This document shows, piece after piece, positions 56,516 through 64,000 of a DNA stretch of 64,000 nucleotides. This stretch comes from Icerya purchasi. Lineage: Eukaryota > Arthropoda > Insecta > Hemiptera > Monophlebidae. Numbering within the stretch: the stretch's first letter is position 1; every line of letters starts with the position of its first letter. Location of the stretch: contig CM077115.1 in the NCBI GenBank assembly GCA_039619475.1, positions 515,364,815 through 515,428,814 on the forward strand. The letters run 5' to 3'. The notes below the pieces were generated by a model that worked only from the letters and a program-made list of their open reading frames with translations, did not search any database and was not told the DNA's origin. The position numbers were made by a program, and so were the translations under genes.

Positions 56516-59440
56516 TAACTCCTTTTGCTCTTACCTTCTGCAATCTCATTCCTTTTCTTTTCAGGATGCATACGTTTGACATTTTTCGACGTTGATTGTT
56601 ATTGTTTCTTCATCCTTGGTATAGCATTCTTTGTCAGATTCTATTCCCTGTTACTCCTAATTGCTGCTATGTACACACATGTTGATGGGTAATCGTCCGT
56701 TGCTGACAAGCCTAGGGAAAAACCCAAACAAGAAAAAAAAGAATAGAAACGTTGAGAAATAGTTGCTTCAATTCAGTGTTACATTGCAACTCAATGAGTT
56801 CGAGCTGCAATTCTGGTCTGACTGATTCACAATCCACATTAAATGGCATGCTAAAAATATCCAGGTCCTGTTCGATAACTTTGAAGTCTTGGAATCTTCG
56901 TTCAAATTCTTCATGAAGACATTTCAGGCTTTTCTCATAGCTCCTAAGTTTATCTTCCCTAACTACAATAGTTTTTTAGTATTGGAAAATGAGTGTAAAG
57001 TCTTTCTTGACTAGTTGTTTGGAAAATAGATGCAATTGCATTTTGAAACCCCTGATATGACTCCAAATATCATGGATTAATTGATGTCTTCCCTGGAGTT
57101 CAAGGTTCAATTTATTGATATGACTGAGAAGATCTGAAAAAAATGCAAAGTCCGAAAGCCATACACAATATCTTTTAAATGTTCGCACTCGTCCATTCCT
57201 TGTTCTTCCATGAAAGAGATTATTTCGTCTTTTAGATCCCAAACTAGTTCGAAAACGCGTCCTGCACTGAGCCACTTTACTTTAGTGTAGTAAAGGTACA
57301 TCAGAATATTCAGACTGCAATGAGTGAAGAAACACTCTCGAAATTGTCTCTATGATTGAGTGCTCGTGAACGAATGCTATTAACAAGCTTAATAACAAAA
57401 TCAAGCATATGTTTCATGTCTAGAATAGATTTACACAGAGCTTCTTGATGTATGACACCACAATGAAGAAACACCACAACTTCGTTCGCAGGAAATGATT
57501 CCTTCGAAATATGCCTACAAAACCAGATTTCGTCCCTGTCATATTCGGTGTTCCGTCAGTAGTAATGTTACAAGTATTGGTCAAAGGTACTTTCAAAGAC
57601 GTGATAGATTCTTGAAATTCTTGAAAAATGTCTGATCCTTTTGTCGTTACCTTTAATGAACGCATGCAAGCTAATTCTTCAATAACACAAAAGTAGCCGA
57701 GCAACACACGCATAGTACTCCACACATCGTCATGCTACCGATCTACAGACATCTAATACAAACTCAGTTAATATTACATGCGATAACACAGTACTTAAAA
57801 CGCAACGAGAAGGAACCCGTTATTCTGTTCTAGCTACGCAGAAAATACATTTTTTCCTATGAACCATGCCGCGGGCCGGATGGACTAGCTTGAAGGGCCG
57901 CACTTGGCCCGCGGGCCGTACTTTGCCCATGACTGGTCTAGTGAAAGGACTCTCGTAAGAACAACAGCGGCGCTGTGAGAAATTGTTCTATAAGCTCTAC
58001 AAGCGTTTATTAAGTATTTACGTTGTGTAGAGTCGATTTTTTGCTTCAGGGTTTTCCTTTTTAGGTGTTGGAAAAACACAGAGCTACAGTAACACACTGT
58101 ATATTCTCAACAAGTGACTTGTATAGTACAAGTCTGTATCTGTAATGAAAGCCCCATGTTTTTTTGCACACTTCTAATAATTGATAGTATTTAGCGTCCA
58201 ACTTAGATGTAGTGTAGTCTATGTGTTGTTTAAAGGAGAGTTTATTGTCTAATATAACTCCTAGGTATTTAAAATGTTCGACTAATTTTAAAGTGATCCC
58301 CATGTAAAGTACTTTAATATTTTTCTTTTTTAGTTTTAGGGAGTTTGTGAAAAGGGACACAAAGCATTTTTCAACGGAAAGATTAAGTTTTACTTCATTT
58401 AGTCAGGCTCCGAGTAACTCAAGCGTTTTGTTAGCTGTTCGTTCGAAATTGACTTTTGTACGGTCCGTTATTATGAATAGTAAGTCATCTATATATACGT
58501 ATAAGTCAACGTTCTTGTCGTATGGTAGAGCTTAGTTGAATAATATATTCCAGAAAAATGGACCTAAAACGCTACCTCGTGGGCAGCCTTTATTGATTTC
58601 AGTGTTTGCACTATGATCATCTATTTGAAGAGTTACACGTCTATTTTTAAGGTAGCAATATATTATACTTAGCAATAGTATGTTTTTGATCAGAATAGAT
58701 TTTAAAATGTCAAACAAAGCAGGGTGCCAGCAGTTATCAGAGGTTCCTTTGATATCCACTCCTATGACAAGAACGTTCGATTTTTTCTTAAGGCTGCTGC
58801 TAATCTTGCTGATCGCATAATTAACAGCATGTTCAGTGGACAGATCTTGTCTGAATCCAAATTGTCTTTTATCTAGAAAGTTTGTTGAGTTCAGATGGCA
58901 AGTTATCCTATTTTTTAATAGTTTTTCGTAAATTTGGCTTACAGTATTTAAAAGACATATTGGGCGATAGAAGCTTATGAGATTTGCATCTGTGTTTGAT
59001 TTATGAAGTGGGATTACATTTGCTTTGGTACCAGGGTTTAGGGAAATAGTTTAAGGAGAAAATTTTTTTTGTATAGGAGTGGAAGGAATTTTGGATAGAC
59101 CTTTTGGATTAATTTTAGTGTCTTATTTGTAATATTGTCAGATCCAGCAGCTTTATTGTTTTTTAAATTTTTTATAATGCTATTTAGTGCGGGAGTATCA
59201 AGAGGAGTGACCAACATTTTCCTGCATGGGGGAAATTTAAAGTTTTCTCTTAGTATTTTCTGTTCGTTGCTGTCTTCGTCAGTGCTGTCTAACGGAAAAA
59301 GAGAGGATAGCGAGTAGCTAAAATTCTCTGTCATATTGGTGATTTTATCGTCGTTATTTTTTGTGAAAAGTGGAAGATTGTTTGGTTTGTTTGATTTCAG
59401 AAACGTTAATTTGTAGCTTAAGCCCCATGGTTTAACACTT

Positions 59441-60715
59441 TTAGGGCAAATTGGGGGGAGGGGGGTTATATAATTACATTATATCTTCTATGGTACGCAG
59501 TAGATTTGAGAAATACGTTGTGTCATAAAGAAAATCAAATAACGACTTGTTTAGAAATTTAAAAATGCTTTAAAAATCCATGATTATTACAATTTAATTT
59601 AAATTTTATTTTATTTTTAAGTAAAAAATAAAAAAATTATAAAATCCCAGCTAAAATGGTAGTTTAGAATTTGAATAGCAAGAAAGATAGTATTTTTATT
59701 AGACTTTACTTCTTTTTTATTTTTGTTAGTAATCCGATCCTAATTCTTACAAATCTTTTATAGTATAAATTAAGTTTCTCTGTTATAACAAATTTTTTCA
59801 TAGAAGCTTGAGTCCCGTGGGGAGGATCCCCCCGGGGATCCGCTACTGAATAAATTTATGTAAGTATATAAAAATTGCGTTTACCGGACGTTATTTTCCT
59901 TATTTCCGTGTCAAAATGGTCGTTTTTTTTTATTTTTTATTTTTATCTCGGCTTTAGTTGTTAATGTATGAACTTTATAATCTTTCTACACGAAGGTATA
60001 ACAATCAAAAGGCATTTTTATCTCGACAACCGTAAAAGTAAATTAGACTTTCGAAAAGGTTTTTCTTCTTTATACTCCGTCGCAGAACTAAGGAACAAAT
60101 TTCGTTATAATTTACCTTCTACTTTTAGTTTGAATTTAACATTATCATAATAAACTGTTCAATTAAATGTTTCAGATTTATAAATAAAATTGTTATAAAA
60201 ATTTTAATTTACGATCGAAAAAGTATTTTATTTACTTTCCGTAATCTGCTTACATAAAATAAGTTAATCTATGACAATCGTCCACAATAAGTTTAAGTTA
60301 TTTTATTCCAAATTCATCTTAGTAAATCAAAATTAAAAGTGCAACTTAACAAATTAGAAATACTTACATTAAACATAAGCAGCCTAAGAAGAGCTCACTT
60401 TAATGAACTATTGCTATTAATGAAGTGATGTTCGCCACTTTTACTCGGAATCTGAACGTCGTTGAGGGTGCATTGCCTTCAGCAACTCGTCACGTTGTCG
60501 TCCGCAAATTGAACCCGCACTGCGGTACGTTTTTTTTTTTTTTCTTTTTGAATTTTATTTTAATCCGTCAATTTTGATATATATTTTTTATCCAAACTTT
60601 TTTTTCTACAATTTTATTTTTGTTCTAGCGGAAATATATGCGATTTTTCATCAGAAATTTTCTTATTAGCCACGGGGTGGTGGGCCCTCGTAACATCTCC
60701 TTAACGGAGACATTA
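59441..60715. other. Right remnant of the outer element and anonymous flank
   Basis: 59441-59848 is AT-rich with a G-run near 59450-59465 and belongs to the outer element if its ends are correctly paired. 59856-60715 shows no recognised gene or element. Confidence 0.4.
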
Positions 60716-61978
60716 GGAGGGTTGATCAATAAGTAGCCGTGTTAGAAATAAAAACGTAATTTTTTTCACAATTTTTATTTTTCAACGTAGTCTCCCGTTT
60801 AGGTCTATACACTTTCCCCAAAGTTGGGGCCATTTGTTTAACCCCTCCAAAAAATACGATTTTTCAAACTCCCCAAAATACGCTTCAGTGGTCTCAGCGA
60901 TAACCTCTTCATTTGAGCTGATTTTTTTCCCCTCCGAGCCATGTTTTCAAGTTAGGGAACAGATAAAAGTCGCAGGCTGCTAGATCGGGTGAGCCAAGTG
61001 GTTGCGGAAGCAATTCGTAGTACAGTTCGTGCAATTTAGCCGCGACAATTAAAGATGAATGTGCTGGTGCATTATCGCGACGATAAAGCACTTTTTTCTT
61101 CGCCAAACGGTGTCTCCTTCAATTTCTTATTAAATTGCCAATAACTCTCTGTGATTGTTTTTCCTTTCTGCAGAAAGTCTATAAGGATTATTCCTTTGGA
61201 ATTCCAAAAAATCGTGGCCATAACCTTTCCGGCTGATGGAACTGTCTTTGCCTTCTTCGGAGCAGATTCACCCGAAAAAATCCACATTGTTTTGACTGTC
61301 TCTTGGTCTCTGGCGTGTAATAATGTATTCAGGTTTCATCAATAGTGATGACTCGACGTAAAAAATCCTGCGAATTTCGCTTAAAACGGTGTAAACACTG
61401 CTTCGAAATTGTTAGTCGTAACCGCTTGTTGTCCACTGTGAGAAATCATCGGGCCGAAACTTTTCTCACACCTATCTTATCAGTTAAAATCTTGACTGCT
61501 GTTCCGTACGAGACACCTACGGCCTCCTCAGCTACTTCGCGCACTTTCGTTCGGTGATCAGCGAGAATCATGTCATGGACTTTTTCAACGGTTTCCTCGG
61601 TAGACACGTCTGACGGGCGTCCTGGCCGTTCTTCATCAAAAACAGTTGTATGACCACGCTTAAACTCGTTAAACCAATATCTCACGATTGTCATAGATGG
61701 TGAAGGCATAGACAAAATCCAATTTCACTTCTTCGCATGTTTTTCCATCCAAAAATAAAAAACGAATTACGGATCGATATTGCTTTTTTTCCCATTATAT
61801 CGAGAAATATAAAACACGTGCGATACACAACTGACTGTCACAAGAAAACTAACCCATAAATTAATCTGAAATTCAGCATGTTATCTTTTAATAGATTACA
61901 GTACACATAATGGTAATGTCAGTTTCACTTACCAATGCCATCTGCTATCAAACACGGGGACTTATTGATCAACCCTCG
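60716..61978 (-). mobile_element. Second mariner-type element, decayed
   Basis: Inverted ends GAGGGTTGATCAATAAGT (left) and mirror (right, ending 61978) enclose 1263 bp with a minus-strand transposase. TA precedes the left end (60714-60715); the right flank reads TT, so one base has changed. It is a different family from the intact copy at 26665. Confidence 0.9.
60909..61715 (-). pseudogene. Mariner transposase (DD34D), frameshifted
   Basis: 61715-61446 encodes the helix-turn-helix part (VRYWFNEFKRGHTTVFDEER; KVREVAEEAVGVSYGTAVKI). 61287-61072 encodes KVMATIFWNSKGIILIDFL. 61106-60909 encodes RRDNAPAHSS and SPDLAACDFYLF, with 34 residues between the last two catalytic aspartates. The pieces lie in three frames, and the first aspartate region near 61290-61400 is degraded. 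Non-functional. Confidence 0.9.
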
Positions 61979-63890
61979 TTTATTTTTTTTTCTTTTCGGT
62001 ATCGAAAAATGTTCCCCATTCGGAATTTTTTTTTTTTTTTTTTTCTGTCTAAAAGCCTAATGTTCTGCTAGACAGAGCTATACCGGTTGCGACACACCGA
62101 AGGGAAATTGTCGCTGGCGCCCGAAATCTTTTAATATTATTTTTATTTTTTTTATCTTCATCGGAATCCGTTTTATCATCAAAAAGGGAAGAAAAAGAGT
62201 CTTTCTCAATATAAAAAAAAAAAAAAAACATGATTGACTTTTCTTTTTTTGTTATTAATTTTTTATAGTAAACTAAATTTAAAAAAGATATACGCCAGCA
62301 GATGATTTGAAATTTAAGTTAAAAACATTTCAACCTATAATTACATAAATTATAATTTAAAATAAAATTCCTATTAACGAAAATATAATACTTGGAATAA
62401 TTAGTTACAAAATTTTGGGCCGTTGGAAGTTCATCTAGTTAAATGGCGCTTATACGCGTGTGCTTACCATTCGCTTGCTGGAAATAACGTACAGAGTTTG
62501 TTGACTTTGTCGGATGGTACGAAAAGGAACGTTATAGAGTAAAGGAAACTTTTTTGTTATTTATTTATTTAGACGCACGAAGGGAAAAAAACGAAGAAAC
62601 ATTAGCGAGGACCTCTTTTTAGTGGCCCAAAATTTATTCTGGCACGCTGAAGTAGACGAACATTACGTATAGGTAGCACGGGCAGAATGTAAATAAACTG
62701 AACTTAAAATGTGTTTCCTCGCTACCGATGTCATTAAAGAGCAGAATGTTATTAATCTTCGGTCGATCTGCTAGACCAGCGAATATGAAAGAAAACGGGA
62801 AAAAAACCAACAGGAAAACATAAATAAAACATCGGTAGTAATGAAATCGGTGTAGATCGACAGATACACGCAACTGTCGTAATTATGCGAAATACATAGG
62901 TATGTGCATGCATTAGTCAGCGGACAGTAGAATTTCGACGGCATGTCGTATGCTTTGAGAAATGGTGCACGACGAACCGACCGGTAGTCGATAAATGCAT
63001 TAGAAAACTAAAATTCAAAAGCGATTATTGTACACACTTTCTAATTTAGTGAACTCTAAATCAAATCGAGTTGATCTGTCGTCGGATAAATGATTTTCGG
63101 TCAGAATCATCTCCATTTTTATTAATAATTATCTCGTATCTCATTCGCGTGTGTCATTTGTTTAAAGTTTTAAATGCGTTATATGTTTATTACGATAGTT
63201 TCAAAACAAATAAAAAAATAATAATAGGGCCTAAGGGCAGTTATTATAACGCGGAGAATGTCAGAACTAGGGAACACGACGTTGACAGTTATTTTGTACA
63301 AATGTACATGTCTGGTGTCTTGCTCGATACATTCTGCCCAGCATGTAACGTGTAGAAATTACTATTTCGACTTTATCGGTGTAACGAAATGTTCCTGTTT
63401 CTGATACAGTCCTTACTACACTGATGTAGCAGGGACATTATAATGTGCCACGTGTGGACTAGGAGTAAAATAATATATTCAGAAATATGGTATTTCTTGT
63501 TTTTCTTAAAAATTTATACCGCTGATTACAAAATTTCAAGGATTTTTACTACCAACATCATTTTCGGATATACATTAATAAAAAAACAGTCTTTGACACC
63601 TTTTTTTTTTCGAATTGTTTTTCAAAAAAAATAAAGTTACTAATGTTTAATTAATACGCCATGAAGAAGAACATCTAGCTGCAGATATATTCGGCAATTC
63701 TAGCGATCGCTCAATCGAAGGACGGAGATTTTATCCGAGATACCGATATCCCGGCCGATGTTAAAATAACGCAATTCTGCAAGCACTTGTACACATTTTG
63801 CAATATTTCTGAAAATGCATAAAATTTATCTCCTTTTTTTTTTGTAACAACTATTCTTGAAATATTTTCCCCCATTATCCTCTTACTAAC
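61979..63890. other. Anonymous DNA; possible retroposon tail near 62030-62130
   Basis: A T-run at 62027-62043 is preceded on the minus strand by a tRNA-like phrase (TATAGCTCTGTCTAGCAGAA) and by TCGGGCGCCA near 62115-62124, so a SINE-like retroposon is possible. The remainder has no recognised gene; the frame 63071-63355 is unassigned. Confidence 0.35.
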
Positions 63891-63950
63891 GCAAATATAT
63901 ATACCTACATATATACATATATATATATACACACATACATATATATATAT

Positions 63951-64000
<50 letters not shown>
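63891..64000. repeat. TA / ACATAC microsatellite
   Basis: Alternating TA tracts with ACATAC interruptions run to the end of the window. Confidence 0.95.

Larger units (their letters stand above)
53049..57725 (-). pseudogene. hAT A transposase (GTF2IRD2/ZBED5-like), broken
   Basis: From 57725: SLKVPLTNTCNITTDGTPNM then TGTKSGFVGIFRRNH, a catalytic-region block of this hAT group; 57301-56976 in two frames: YYTKVKWLSAGRVFELVWDL, then SDFAFFSDLLSHINKLNLEL and GRHQLIHDIWSHIRGFKMQL; near 56850 SMPFNVDCESVRPELQLELI. The C-terminal end lies beyond hAT B at 53180-53049: DDPYLALLLRISSPQFLPDY. Frameshifts, stops and the nested insertion disable it. The zinc-finger N-terminus is not seen. Confidence 0.75.
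52861..57935 (-). mobile_element. hAT element A inserted in the LINE
   Basis: Ends CAGACATGGGCAAA and TTTGCCCATGACTG with an exact 8-bp duplication GTCTAGTG (52853-52860, 57936-57943). Removing it rejoins the LINE frame. The GC-rich GGCCCGCGGGCC block near the right end is typical of this hAT group. It carries a decayed minus-strand transposase and is itself interrupted by hAT B. Confidence 0.95.
52089..59440 (-). pseudogene. LINE reverse transcriptase on the minus strand, split by a hAT
   Basis: Read right to left: RT N-terminus (59334-59038: LNSIIKNLKNNKAAGSDNI), palm (58759-58532: GCPRGSVLGPFFWNILFN), then KYLGVILDNKLSFKQHI and LVLYKSLVENIQ (58360-58061), then KRKTLKQKIDSTQRKYL and AAVVLTRVLSLD (to about 57944). 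The frame resumes across the insertion at 52852 as LKVNYRSIIFT and ends with RDTAGHHTHRLIPN, TPDFYTTQLLTDH (52520). A T-run near 52090-52100 may be the poly-A tail on the minus strand. Many stops. The clade is not assigned with confidence. Confidence 0.75.
51896..59848. mobile_element. Outer hAT-like element of a four-level nest
   Basis: The left end CAGGGGCGGATCCAG and right end GGGATCCGCTACTG are inverted-repeat-like, with AATAAAT directly flanking both (51889-51895, 59849-59855). Its own sequence is only ~190 bases on the left and a few hundred on the right; the rest is later insertions. Seven flanking bases match, not the eight of most hAT elements, so the pairing is probable rather than certain. 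Confidence 0.55.

Noticed and set aside
63711..63962. 83-codon minus-strand frame at the window end
   Set aside because: Its N-terminal half is translated microsatellite (Tyr/Ile/Cys/Val repeats).

Overview
The window is eukaryotic nuclear DNA, AT-rich and packed with transposable elements. The spliced host exons and the element families (mariner, jockey-type and I-type LINEs, several hAT types, a P-superfamily element, Helitron and Helentron) point to an arthropod, most likely an insect. No prokaryotic operons, CRISPR arrays or rRNA genes were seen. Most long open frames are pieces of transposon genes.

Host genes. Positions 369-23181 (minus strand) hold the 3' end of a CaMKII-like gene: four exons of 76, 95, 115 and 163 bp with matching splice phases encode the C-terminal association (hub) domain. 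The kinase exons were not found and probably lie beyond the window or are too short to recognise. A second probable minus-strand coding exon (47733-48222) encodes an unrecognised protein and ends at a consensus splice donor.

1-12 kb: the last CaMKII intron holds a putative ~10.3 kb Helitron (1726-12074). Nested in it are an element with ~480-bp inverted arms, a minus-strand LINE split by a hAT with duplicated target site, and a 5'-truncated I-type LINE with RNase H. 12-21 kb: the next intron holds a decayed but nearly complete I-type LINE on the minus strand and a ~3.2 kb unit with ~375-bp inverted arms. That unit contains remains of a Helentron (PIF1 helicase plus endonuclease) and a foldback MITE. 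21-29 kb: CaMKII exons, a TIR element, unassigned DNA and an intact mariner (26665-27983).

29-46 kb is the most unusual part. It is a multi-layer inverted-repeat complex carrying one intact Ulp1/C48-type cysteine protease gene (39311-40033). It includes arrays of ~280-bp units on both sides, end hairpins with the motif AGGATTCCGTA, a 347-bp nearly identical palindrome, and inverted copies of the protease 5' flank. A jockey-type LINE (14-bp target-site duplication), a P-superfamily element (7-bp duplication) and a hAT (8-bp duplication) inserted into it later.

46-64 kb: two copies of a CANGGGCGTCGCC hAT MITE with perfect 8-bp duplications (one sits in the hAT above, the other in the host-gene intron), a pogo/Tigger derivative, a LINE ORF1 fragment with a PHD finger, a four-level nest (51896-59848), a decayed mariner (60716-61978), and mostly anonymous DNA ending in a TA/ACATAC microsatellite.
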